From Sporosarcina sp. JAI121 (GTDB lineage Bacteria; Bacillota; Bacilli; Bacillales_A; Planococcaceae), in contig NZ_JACCCL010000002.1 of assembly GCF_013408665.1 (NCBI RefSeq), positions 1 through 64,000 on the forward strand: a stretch of DNA of 64,000 nucleotides, given 5' to 3'. The translations under genes were made by a program, and so were the position numbers. Below the pieces are notes generated by a model. That model worked only from the letters and a program-made list of their open reading frames with translations. It was not told the DNA's origin and made no database searches. Of the stretch, positions 40,665 to 48,224 are shown one piece after another (the stretch's first letter is position 1; each line of letters opens with the position of its first letter).

Positions 40665-41144
40665 GTGAATATTACAATTGTGACGGTAGGAAAACTAAAA
40701 GAGAAGTACTTAAAAATGGGTATTGATGAATTTTCAAAACGGCTTGGCGCCTATGCAAAAGTTAATTTGGTTGAAGTGGCGGATGAAAAAGCACCTGAAT
40801 CATTAAGTGATGCTGATATGGAAATTGTGAAGAGAAAAGAAGCGGATCGGATTTTGGCGAAAGTAGGGACGGATGCTTATGTAATTGCTCTTGCAATTGA
40901 AGGGAAGATGAAGACATCGGAAGAGTTAGCAGTGGATTTAGAGTCGTTGATGACATATGGGCGGAGTAAGGTGGCTTTCATCATCGGAGGATCACTCGGG
41001 CTGCATGACAGTGTAATAAAACGGTCGGATGAATTGTTATCCTTTTCAAAGATGACATTCCCGCATCAGATGATGAAGCTCATATTGCTGGAGCAGGTGT
41101 ATAGGGCTTTCAGGATTATGAAAGGCGAACCGTATCATAAGTAA
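40665..41144 (+). CDS. rlmH: 23S rRNA (pseudouridine1915-N3)-methyltransferase RlmH
   Basis: A 159-residue SPOUT methyltransferase that methylates pseudouridine 1915 of 23S rRNA. The SAM-binding knot has [18 protein letters not shown]; the C-terminus reads [16 protein letters not shown]. The start is GTG at 40665 after AAAGGGTGG. In staphylococci the 3' end of this gene (orfX) is the insertion site of SCC elements. Here its last 21 bases are repeated at 45853-45873. Confidence 0.97.
   Translation: MNITIVTVGKLKEKYLKMGIDEFSKRLGAYAKVNLVEVADEKAPESLSDADMEIVKRKEADRILAKVGTDAYVIALAIEGKMKTSEELAVDLESLMTYGRSKVAFIIGGSLGLHDSVIKRSDELLSFSKMTFPHQMMKLILLEQVYRAFRIMKGEPYHK
41124..41144 (+). repeat. Direct repeat, left copy: rlmH 3' end (att-like)
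   Basis: The last 21 bases of rlmH, including its stop, contain GAACCGTATCATAAGTAA. The copy at 45853-45873 matches at 19 of 21 positions, with CGTATCATAAGTAA identical. The core TATCATAA is also the core of the staphylococcal SCC attachment site at the same gene end. Confidence 0.75.
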
Positions 41145-41330
41145 ATAAGATTTTTGATGTCTTTGGGACGTTCAAATTTATAAGTAACTGGGTGTACATT
41201 ATGATTGTTTGGCTGCCTGTGCAAGGATTGTGTTAACTGAATAATATCATGAACAGGTAGCCGAATTTAAATCCGTGTTCATAACTTCTCACTTTTAAGA
41301 CAAGCTATATAAAAAGAGAAAGGTGATCGA

Positions 41331-41372
41331 ATGGATAATAATAATGGATTAGGTGATTCACAGTATGAATAA
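41331..41372 (+). CDS. 13-codon leader ORF upstream of splB
   Basis: ATG at 41331 follows AAAGGTGATCGA, a stronger ribosome binding site than that of splB, and encodes MDNNNGLGDSQYE before a TAA that overlaps the splB start (ATG at 41365). It may set splB expression by translational coupling. B. subtilis has the regulator splA at this place; this peptide shows no clear relation to it and could be chance. Confidence 0.4.
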   Translation: MDNNNGLGDSQYE

Positions 41373-42393
41373 ACCCTTCACACCACAGCTTGTCTATTTT
41401 GAGCCCAATGCACTTGACTATCCGCTTGGAAAAGAACTAAAGGAAAAGTTCGAAAAAATGGGGATTGAAACGCGCTTTACGACTTCACATAATCAAATTC
41501 GGGATTTGCCAGGTGATACGGACGCTCAAAAATATCGTATCGCAAAATCTACCTTAGTCGTAGGCATTCGAAAAACGTTGAAATTCGATACGTCCAAGCC
41601 TTCAGCCGAATATGCAATCCCCCTTGCAACAGGGTGTATGGGGCATTGTCATTATTGTTATTTGCAAACGACGATGGGCAGCAAACCGTATATTCGAACT
41701 TACGTAAACGTGGAGGAGATTTTCGAAGCGGCTGATCGCTACATCGAAGAACGTGCACCTGAGATTACCCGGTTCGAAGCTGCGTGTACATCCGACATTG
41801 TGGGAATTGACCATTTGACGCATTCATTAAAAAGAGCAATTGAACATATTGGTCAAACAGAACTAGGTAGGCTTCGTTTTGTGACGAAATTCCATTTTGT
41901 CGACCATTTACTGGATGCCAAGCATAATGGCAATACGCGATTCAGATTTAGCGTTAACGCTGATTATGTTATTAAAAACTTCGAGCCTGGCACTTCACCT
42001 CTGAATAAAAGAATCGAGGCTGCAGGGAAAGTGGCAAGAGCCGGATACCCACTAGGCTTTATCGTTGCTCCCATTTACCTTCATGAAGGCTGGGAGGAAG
42101 GCTACCGCCACTTGTTTGAGCGCCTTGACGAGGAATTGCCGCAAGATGCAAGAGAGGATATTACATTTGAATTCATTCAACACCGATTCACGAAGCCCGC
42201 GAAAAGAGTGATTGAAAAGAACTACCCAAAGACAAAATTGGAGTTAGATGAAGATAAAAGACGCTACAAATGGGGCAAGTATGGAATTGGCAAGTATATT
42301 TACCAAAAGGACGAAGAGGATGATATAAAATCTCATCTATATGGCTATATGGAAAAGTACTTTCCGAATGCGAAGTTGGAGTATTTTACTTGA
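41365..42393 (+). CDS. splB: Spore photoproduct lyase
   Basis: A 342-residue radical-SAM enzyme, the same length as the B. subtilis protein, that repairs the thymine dimer 5-thyminyl-5,6-dihydrothymine in germinating spores. Cys91, Cys95 and Cys98 (GCMGHCHYCYL) bind the 4Fe-4S cluster, and Cys141 (AACTSDIVG) is the hydrogen-donor cysteine. The ATG at 41365 is about nine bases from AGGTGA; a GTG at 41353 is in frame but unlikely. Forespore (sigma-G) expression is expected: TGAATA at 41238-41243 matches a sigma-G -35, but the -10 is poor. Confidence 0.96.
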   Translation: MNKPFTPQLVYFEPNALDYPLGKELKEKFEKMGIETRFTTSHNQIRDLPGDTDAQKYRIAKSTLVVGIRKTLKFDTSKPSAEYAIPLATGCMGHCHYCYLQTTMGSKPYIRTYVNVEEIFEAADRYIEERAPEITRFEAACTSDIVGIDHLTHSLKRAIEHIGQTELGRLRFVTKFHFVDHLLDAKHNGNTRFRFSVNADYVIKNFEPGTSPLNKRIEAAGKVARAGYPLGFIVAPIYLHEGWEEGYRHLFERLDEELPQDAREDITFEFIQHRFTKPAKRVIEKNYPKTKLELDEDKRRYKWGKYGIGKYIYQKDEEDDIKSHLYGYMEKYFPNAKLEYFT

Positions 42394-42399
42394 GCAGTC

Positions 42400-42448
42400 A
42401 AAAAAAGCGTAAGGGCACGGAGGGAACTGTGGCTTAACGCTTTTTTTG
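42400..42448 (+). terminator. Terminator after splB
   Basis: AAAAAAAGCGTAAG...CTTAACGCTTTTTTT stem with a T run. Confidence 0.8.
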
Positions 42449-42537
42449 GCCTAAAAACCCTTTCTTTGTAATTAAAAATGTATGAAAAAAAGGTTTTGGT
42501 AAAAGATAAGTACGAAATACGAAGGAGGAGTTATTGA

Positions 42538-42873
42538 ATGAGTATGCTTTCCCGAATCGCGCTAGCTCTAGTTATTATCGGTGGACTTAACTGGGGTTTG
42601 ATTGGGTTTTTTCAGTTTGATTTAGTTGCATCGTTATTTGGTGGTCAAGATGCACTCTTGTCTAGGGTGGTCTATGGTCTAGTCGGGTTAAGTGCCCTGC
42701 TATGTCTCGGTCTGTTGTTTAAGCCTGACGAAGAGATCGAAACGGTTACCGACCGACATTCACGTTTCTCCAATCCTAATTTAGGCACAGAATTTGGCGA
42801 GGAGCCGGATTTCAGGAAAGAGCGGGACGCTGAGAAGAAAAAGGCGAACCGTGGCATGAATGATGTAGAGTGA
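42538..42873 (+). CDS. DUF378 membrane protein
   Basis: A 111-residue protein with two hydrophobic segments and the DUF378 signature GGLNWGLIGFFQFDLVASLFG (quoted in part: GGLNWGLIGF), then a charged cytosolic tail rich in lysine, glutamate and arginine. Relatives include B. subtilis YuzA. The function is unknown. The ATG follows GAAGGAGGAG. The charged tail of about 45 residues is longer than in most DUF378 proteins I recall. Confidence 0.88.
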   Translation: MSMLSRIALALVIIGGLNWGLIGFFQFDLVASLFGGQDALLSRVVYGLVGLSALLCLGLLFKPDEEIETVTDRHSRFSNPNLGTEFGEEPDFRKERDAEKKKANRGMNDVE

Positions 42874-42880
42874 TTGCAAC

Positions 42881-42921
42881 AAGAAAACAGCCACCTGATT
42901 TCAGGTGGCTGTTTTCTTGTT
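42881..42921. terminator. Bidirectional terminator
   Basis: ACAAGAAAACAGCCACCTGA / TCAGGTGGCTGTTTTCTTGT is a near-perfect palindrome serving the DUF378 gene and the convergent AhpD-like gene. Confidence 0.9.
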
Positions 42922-43279
42922 ATTCAACGGTTCCTGTAAAGTCTTCGAGAGCGTCCTGCCAAATGGTTACGCCTTGGCTCATTGCGGAACCGCCACCTAG
43001 TGCCGCAGCGACTCCGATTGCCTCCATCATTTCTTCCTCAGTACTACCAGCATCCAGGCAACCCTTTGTATGGTAGACGATGCAATATTCGTTATGAGCA
43101 TGCACGCTGATGGCGAGTGCAATTAGCTGTTTGTCTTTCTGATTCAATTTGCCGTCTTCGAAACACGACTCAGTGAAAGCATGAAACGTCTTTGCTACAT
43201 CCGGTAATTTTTCTGCGAAATTGCCCATTCCAACTTTATACTCCTGTAGTACGGCTTCCGTATACGTAATTTCCTCCAT
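42920..43279 (-). CDS. Carboxymuconolactone decarboxylase/AhpD-like protein
   Basis: A 119-residue all-helical protein of the CMD family. The conserved block EYCIVYHTKGCLDAGSTEEE carries a cysteine and histidine (CxxxH) as in alkylhydroperoxidase AhpD, although AhpD has CxxC, so peroxidase activity is uncertain. The length fits the single-domain family. The ATG at 43279 follows CAGGAGGGTG. It is monocistronic, convergent with the DUF378 gene. Confidence 0.88.
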   Translation of the reverse strand: MEEITYTEAVLQEYKVGMGNFAEKLPDVAKTFHAFTESCFEDGKLNQKDKQLIALAISVHAHNEYCIVYHTKGCLDAGSTEEEMMEAIGVAAALGGGSAMSQGVTIWQDALEDFTGTVE

Positions 43280-43769
43280 ATAGCACCCTCCTGTTCGAGG
43301 GTAGTATATGTTAAACGGAGGAAGGCATGCATTGTTTTTAAGACAATTTTCTTATTTGGCTATATATGTTTATTTAATACCTTACATACTATGAGGCTCG
43401 GTGCTTGCCCGCGGAAAGCATCCTCCGGAAGTGGAAATCAACAACAAGATTTGATAATGAAAAAGCTGACTTAAAGGGGGGTTCTCTTACAAACCATCTA
43501 TGTCTAGGTACAATTAGTTTTCAATGCTTCCAAATCGTTTTATTAATTGATCGTACTAATTAAAGCCCTTGCCTTTGGATCACCCTATTTATTTTGATGT
43601 TTGTATAACTTCGTGAAACTTATTTAATTCTTCTATTATATTCAATGCAATTTATGTAATATAGGGAGTACAGGAATAAAGTTGAAAATAGCATGTAGGT
43701 CTTTATTATTAACTGGAATTTATAATGTTAATTTTATTATGCCTATGCCTATGACTGGGGGCCGTGTGA
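43280..43769. other. Gap without genes; fragment of a dispersed repeat at 43393-43441
   Basis: About 490 bases upstream of the kinase. The stretch at 43393-43441 contains GCCCGCGGAAAGC and a nearby GGAAATCAAC, which resembles one end (reverse strand) of the element at 59420-59545. The rest is A+T-rich and holds no frame with a ribosome binding site. TATAATG near 43721 may be a -10 for the kinase gene. Confidence 0.45.
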
Positions 43770-45848
43770 ATGTTAAGGGAACAGACGAGATATTCTAGGC
43801 TTGCGGATATAACAAAAATAATAAATACAAAGTTAGAACTGAGTGAAGTATTACAGCGTGTAACAACGGCAATTTCTGAAGAGATTGTTCAATGTAATTC
43901 TGTTGGTATTTTTTTACCCCGTGAGGATGGAACATTCAGAGGAGTTGCAGGAAAACCAGAAATCATGAATGGTGAAACTCTCAATACGCAGATAATTGAT
44001 CCTGAAATAGACTTACTGGCCAGAGAAGTTATTAAAACTAAAAAAACGATTTACATACCTGATACCTCAAAGGATAATCGGCCGGATCCCAGATCAGTCG
44101 AAGCCTTCAAAATTAAATCCTTATTAGCCCTGCCTATCTCGTTCGAGCAAGAGTTATTTGGTCTAGTTTTTTTATTTGATTACGGAACGCCAATGAACTT
44201 AACAGAGTCAGAAATTCAAAGTGTTGAAGCTTATGTAAATATGGCTGCAGTCGCAATTCAGAATGCAAAAAATTTAACACAAAAGGAAAACCTAATTGCC
44301 GAAAAGCAGCTGTTGCTTAAAGTTACTCGTGATTTATCGATGTGTTCCTCAATACAGGAAAGTCTTGATAAATGTTTTTTTCACTTAGGAAAGATTTTAA
44401 ACAGCAAAAATATTGCTGCCCACCTCCTAGACCCGTTAGATAAAAAATCAATTAAAGTAACGAAGGTAAGTAAAGACTGTGATTGGATAGAAGCAGATTG
44501 GATTGAGACCCTAAAAAACATAAGAATTGACCAAAGCTATGAATCCATGATCCAAGAGGCTATTAATACGAAAAATGTAATTCTTACCCCGAATGTAGAT
44601 GGTAAGGGTCTACTTATGATTCCACTGGTTTCAATGGGAGAAGTTTTAGGTGTAATAGCGGTTGTCAATTTAGAGGGGAAAACTCCCACCTATCATGAAT
44701 CCCAAATTCAACTTGCACAATCTATAGTTGATGCCACAGCCCCTACGTTTTCAAACTTGTTATATATGGACCAACTTGAAAACATGGTGGAAGAGCGAAC
44801 AAGGGAATTAGCTACTGCTAATGAAAAAGTTACAAGTGTTATTGAAAGTATTACGGATGGATTCTTTGCTTTGAATAAAGAATGGGAATTTACGTACTTA
44901 AATAAACATCAATATTTACCACAAAGAAAAACGGCAAAAGATGTATTGGGCAAGAATATATGGGAGGTATTCCCGAAAAGCGTGGATACATTCATGTATA
45001 AAGAGTTTCATCGTGCAATGTCAGAACGAGTTACAGTACATTTCGAAATCCCCTCTACCTCTGACGAATATTGGCACGAAGTAATTGCTTACCCGTATGA
45101 CGAGGGGATCTGTTGTCTTTTTAAAGATATAACGGAAAAAAAGAAATATGAGAAGGAATTGAAAAGGTTATCCAACTTAGAGTTAATAGGGCAAATGGCA
45201 GCAGGTATCAGCCATGAGATAAGAAATCCAATGACAACGGTACGAGGATTCTTGCAGTTATTAAAAAAAGAGGACAACGTTGGAAAATATAATAACTACT
45301 TTAATTTAATGATTGAAGAGCTTGACCGTGCCAATTCTATTATTACTGAATTTCTCTCAATAGGTAATACGAAGAAATCCGATTTACAGATGTTAGATTT
45401 AAATTCAATTATCCATGATATTACTCCATTAATAAAGATTGATGCATATAATCAAAATAAATTTATTCAAGTCGATACTAAAGACATTCCAGAATTACAT
45501 TTAAATCGGAATGAGATACGGCAATTATTAATAAACCTATACCGTAATGGGTTAGAAGCGATGAGACCAGGGAAAGTTCTATTCATCAGCACTTACATGG
45601 AAGAGGAAAACTGTGTGGTTCTTGCGGTGCGAGATCAGGGAAAAGGTATTAGGCCCGAACTAGTAGAGAAATTGGGCACCCCATTCTACACTACCAAAGA
45701 TAATGGAACTGGCTTGGGATTAGGCATATGTTATGCCATTGCTGCTCGTCATAATGCGAAAGTTGACATTCAAACAGGATTAGAAGGCACTACCTTTTTT
45801 ATTAAATTTCATTATGAAAACAATGGACAACAACTTCATTTAGATTAG
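43770..45848 (+). CDS. GAF/PAS sensor histidine kinase (orphan)
   Basis: A 692-residue soluble kinase with no transmembrane helix. The first GAF domain spans about 10-165 and the second about 185-335. A short coiled coil (MVEERTRELATANEKV) leads to a PAS domain (about 355-460). HisKA has the phospho-acceptor His482 (AAGISHEIRNPMTTVRGF); HATPase_c follows, with GNGTGLGLGICYAIA-type residues (DNGTGLGLGICYA). The histidine box resembles sporulation kinases that feed Spo0F, but no response regulator is adjacent. The ATG at 43770 follows GGGGGCCG. Its codons are A+T-rich compared with the core genes, suggesting acquisition. Confidence 0.9.
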   Translation: MLREQTRYSRLADITKIINTKLELSEVLQRVTTAISEEIVQCNSVGIFLPREDGTFRGVAGKPEIMNGETLNTQIIDPEIDLLAREVIKTKKTIYIPDTSKDNRPDPRSVEAFKIKSLLALPISFEQELFGLVFLFDYGTPMNLTESEIQSVEAYVNMAAVAIQNAKNLTQKENLIAEKQLLLKVTRDLSMCSSIQESLDKCFFHLGKILNSKNIAAHLLDPLDKKSIKVTKVSKDCDWIEADWIETLKNIRIDQSYESMIQEAINTKNVILTPNVDGKGLLMIPLVSMGEVLGVIAVVNLEGKTPTYHESQIQLAQSIVDATAPTFSNLLYMDQLENMVEERTRELATANEKVTSVIESITDGFFALNKEWEFTYLNKHQYLPQRKTAKDVLGKNIWEVFPKSVDTFMYKEFHRAMSERVTVHFEIPSTSDEYWHEVIAYPYDEGICCLFKDITEKKKYEKELKRLSNLELIGQMAAGISHEIRNPMTTVRGFLQLLKKEDNVGKYNNYFNLMIEELDRANSIITEFLSIGNTKKSDLQMLDLNSIIHDITPLIKIDAYNQNKFIQVDTKDIPELHLNRNEIRQLLINLYRNGLEAMRPGKVLFISTYMEEENCVVLAVRDQGKGIRPELVEKLGTPFYTTKDNGTGLGLGICYAIAARHNAKVDIQTGLEGTTFFIKFHYENNGQQLHLD

Positions 45849-45852
45849 TCAT

Positions 45853-45873
45853 GGTGAATCGTATCATAAGTAA
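45853..45873 (+). repeat. Direct repeat, right copy of the rlmH 3' end (att-like)
   Basis: Five bases after the kinase stop, GAATCGTATCATAAGTAA repeats the rlmH terminus (two C-to-T differences over 21 bases). In frame it would still read GESYHK-stop. It is not part of any gene here. Confidence 0.75.
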
Positions 45874-46298
45874 CTAGGGTCGCTTATTTAGTTTGAAATG
45901 CCGATATAATAGCATTCTAAAAGAAAAGGAGAAAGCTTGATATACGAAGCCTTCTCCCTTTTTTATGTTATATAAAGTGGTTATATGGTTATGCTTTAAT
46001 AACTATTTAAAATAAGAAATTTTTTTATGCATTACGCAAACAGGAATGGCAACTACATAGCCTTGTAAGCCGCGAGCCAAAAGGGTGAAGGGGCCCACAA
46101 AGTTCAACCAGAGATTAGGTCGAATCACGCCATCTCCACAGCACCGGCGATTGCTCCCTTTTTAGGCCCAAATAAGAATGAAGAGTTTAATCCATAGTAG
46201 ACAGTTAGCTAGTCAGACCGATGAATTAATGCAATATAGGGAGTAAAGCATTATAATGATAATTACTGTGTAAACAGGAAAGGTTACGGGTGATATAG
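45874..46298. other. Gap without genes to the right of the att-like repeat
   Basis: A terminator for the kinase lies at 45924-45963. The rest shows no convincing gene. A 13-base block, AATATAGGGAGTA, at 46233-46245 also occurs at 43658-43670 ahead of the kinase gene. Confidence 0.4.
45924..45963 (+). terminator. Terminator downstream of the kinase gene
   Basis: AAGGAGAAAGCTT / AAGCCTTCTCC hairpin followed by six T residues, located past the att-like repeat. Confidence 0.8.
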
Positions 46299-46808
46299 AT
46301 GAATAATAATGATGTATTAATTAGGTTAAGATATGCATTGGATATAAAAGATGCGGAAATGGTTGAGATTTTCGCTCTAGGCGGTCTTAAAACAACAGAA
46401 GAAGAAATTCGGGAAATATTTTCAAAGTTAAAAGACAGTAGTAATAATGAGGCGCAAGATGATGAATATATGAAAGAACTGGATAACCATGCTTTAGAGT
46501 CCTTTTTAAACGGGTTTGTTATATATAAAAGAGGACCCCAAGATTCAAAACCAGAGAATTCACAACAACAGTTCTTAATGACAAAAGATAATAGAAACGT
46601 TAACAATATTTTGCTCAAAAAAGTAAAAATTGCACTTTCACTTACAAGTGACGATATGCTTGATATCCTAAAAGACGCAGGGGTGAATCTGTCAAAAAGT
46701 GAATTGAGTGCAGTTCTTAGAAAAGAGGGACAACGAAATTATAAAGAATGTGGCGATAGATACGCCAGAAACTTCCTAAAGGGATTGGCAATAAGATTTC
46801 GGGATTAA
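46299..46808 (+). CDS. DUF1456 family protein (YehS-like)
   Basis: A 169-residue protein built from two copies of the DUF1456 repeat, beginning NNDVLIRLRYALDIKDAEMVEIF and NVNNILLKKVKIALSLTSDDM (each quoted in part). It matches YehS. The function is unknown; the family is cytosolic and often single-gene. The ATG follows AAAGGTTACGGGTGAT. The gene is A+T-rich, like the kinase on its left. Confidence 0.9.
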   Translation: MNNNDVLIRLRYALDIKDAEMVEIFALGGLKTTEEEIREIFSKLKDSSNNEAQDDEYMKELDNHALESFLNGFVIYKRGPQDSKPENSQQQFLMTKDNRNVNNILLKKVKIALSLTSDDMLDILKDAGVNLSKSELSAVLRKEGQRNYKECGDRYARNFLKGLAIRFRD

Positions 46809-46862
46809 TTAATTCCGTTTTCGGTGTAGCTTGAAGGGGTTTGTTCCTATTTTTAAATTAAA

Positions 46863-46906
46863 ATAAGCAATACTGGTGAAAAACCAGCATTGCTTATTTT
46901 TTATAT
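46863..46906. terminator. Bidirectional terminator
   Basis: AAGCAATACTGGT / ACCAGCATTGCTT stem with A and T runs, between the DUF1456 gene and the convergent ligase-like gene. Confidence 0.85.
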
Positions 46907-46910
46907 ACAA

Positions 46911-48101
46911 TTATTTTGAGAAGTTATCGAAATAACCTTGGATAAAGACGATAGGTGTACCTTTGTCTCCGCTGCCTGATGTTAAATCGGATAGGGAACC
47001 GATGAGGTCAGTGAGTTTTCTAGGTGTAGTACCTTGTGTTTCCATCGTACCTACAAGATCCGCACCTTTATCGTTAATGTACTGGGATATGGCTTTTTTA
47101 AGCTCATCGCCTCTTAAATCAGCAAAGTTATTATCTGCAAGATATTTTAACTTTATTTCATTAGGCGTGCCGTCAAGTCCAGCTGTATAAGCTGGTGAAA
47201 CAACTGGATCGGCAAGTTCCCATATTTTACCGACAGGGTCTTTGAATGCTCCGTCTCCATATACCATGACCTCAACATTTTTGCCCGTTCTTTCTTTGAG
47301 CATATGCTGTATTTTATCAACTGTAGGTTGGCAATTACGCGGGAAAAGTTTAACATCGTCTTCTGTTGACTTATTTGAACCGAGCAGGCCGTAATCTTCG
47401 TTATAGCCGCTGCCATCTATAGGCTCTGCCAGTATGTCATCGAGGCTATAAACTGTAACGCCGCCATTAGCTTTTAGAATCCTTTTTGTTCGGAACCGTG
47501 TGTGGATGTCGCAAGTAAGAACATTTTTTGTGTAATCTAAAATGGTCTTTGGATTATTTGAGAAGATTACTTCACATTCAACACCATATTCTTCAACGAT
47601 TGATTTATAATAATCGATATAATCAATGCCGGTAAAGGTATGTTTACTATAGCCGAAATAATCGCGGAATTGTTTTTCCGTTAAAACATCTGTCCAAGGA
47701 TTAACTCCCTTTTCATCAAGCAAATCCAAATCGACTAAGTGGTTGCCGACTTCATCAGATGGATAGCTAAGCATTAAAACAACCTTTTTAACGCCTTTTG
47801 CAATGCCGCGCAGACAGATTGCAAAACGATTACGACTTAAAATCGGGAAAATGACACCAACAGTTTCATCCCCGAACTTTGAACGTACATCTTCAGCGAT
47901 ATTATCGACAGTGGCATAATTCCCTTGGGCGCGGGCAACAATCGATTCTGTTATTGTAACGATATCTTTATCATTAATGGTGAAGCCTTCTACTTCTGAA
48001 GCTTTCAACACACTGTCTACGACGATATCCTCTATATTATCCCCACGATTTATTATTGGGCAACGGAGACCTCTGACAACTGTTCCAACTACTCTTTCCA
48101 A
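46911..48101 (-). CDS. F420-0:gamma-glutamyl ligase-like protein
   Basis: A 396-residue protein related to coenzyme F420-0:L-glutamate ligase (CofE/FbiB type). Recognisable segments are VTESIVARAQGNYATVDNI near the N-terminus and GDGAFKDPVGKIWELADP in the second half. True CofE is about 250 residues; this longer form is known from Firmicutes that are not known to make F420, so the substrate is uncertain and could be another gamma-glutamyl acceptor. The TTG at 48101 lies eight bases after AGGAG. It is divergent from a LysR regulator, which probably controls it. Confidence 0.75.
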   Translation of the reverse strand: MERVVGTVVRGLRCPIINRGDNIEDIVVDSVLKASEVEGFTINDKDIVTITESIVARAQGNYATVDNIAEDVRSKFGDETVGVIFPILSRNRFAICLRGIAKGVKKVVLMLSYPSDEVGNHLVDLDLLDEKGVNPWTDVLTEKQFRDYFGYSKHTFTGIDYIDYYKSIVEEYGVECEVIFSNNPKTILDYTKNVLTCDIHTRFRTKRILKANGGVTVYSLDDILAEPIDGSGYNEDYGLLGSNKSTEDDVKLFPRNCQPTVDKIQHMLKERTGKNVEVMVYGDGAFKDPVGKIWELADPVVSPAYTAGLDGTPNEIKLKYLADNNFADLRGDELKKAISQYINDKGADLVGTMETQGTTPRKLTDLIGSLSDLTSGSGDKGTPIVFIQGYFDNFSK

Positions 48102-48224
48102 TCGTATCGCTCCTCATAATTATCAAGTTTATTTTCATTATCCAACTACCTACTTGTAATATACACCTATCCAATGGTATAAGTAAAATTAATATATCGA
48201 ATGATAGGTATAAGGAGAATTTAT
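48102..48224. promoter_or_regulatory. Divergent promoter region, ligase-like gene / LysR gene
   Basis: A 123-base gap between two divergent starts, the usual place for a LysR operator. It contains ATACACCTATCC and the near-repeat GGATAGGTATAAGG-like stretches ATGATAGGTATAAG, roughly inverted around 48165-48212; this could be a TN11A-type site, but I cannot assign it firmly. Confidence 0.4.

Larger units (their letters stand above)
41145..45873. mobile_element. Putative SCC-like insertion at the rlmH 3' end (no recombinase seen)
   Basis: This 4.7-kb segment is bounded by the direct repeat of the rlmH 3' end. It holds a 13-codon leader ORF, splB, a DUF378 gene, an AhpD-like gene and a GAF/PAS histidine kinase. 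The kinase gene is visibly more A+T-rich than the core genes. No ccr-type serine recombinase, integrase or transposase is present, so it would be a recombinase-less or decayed cassette, or two old insertions at one hotspot. The boundaries are seen; the mobility is inference. Confidence 0.5.

Noticed and set aside
41238-41269. Sigma-G promoter for splB
   Set aside because: TGAATA is a perfect -35, but the sequence at 17-18 bases (CCGAATTTA) is a poor match to CATACTA. It is mentioned in the splB entry but not annotated.
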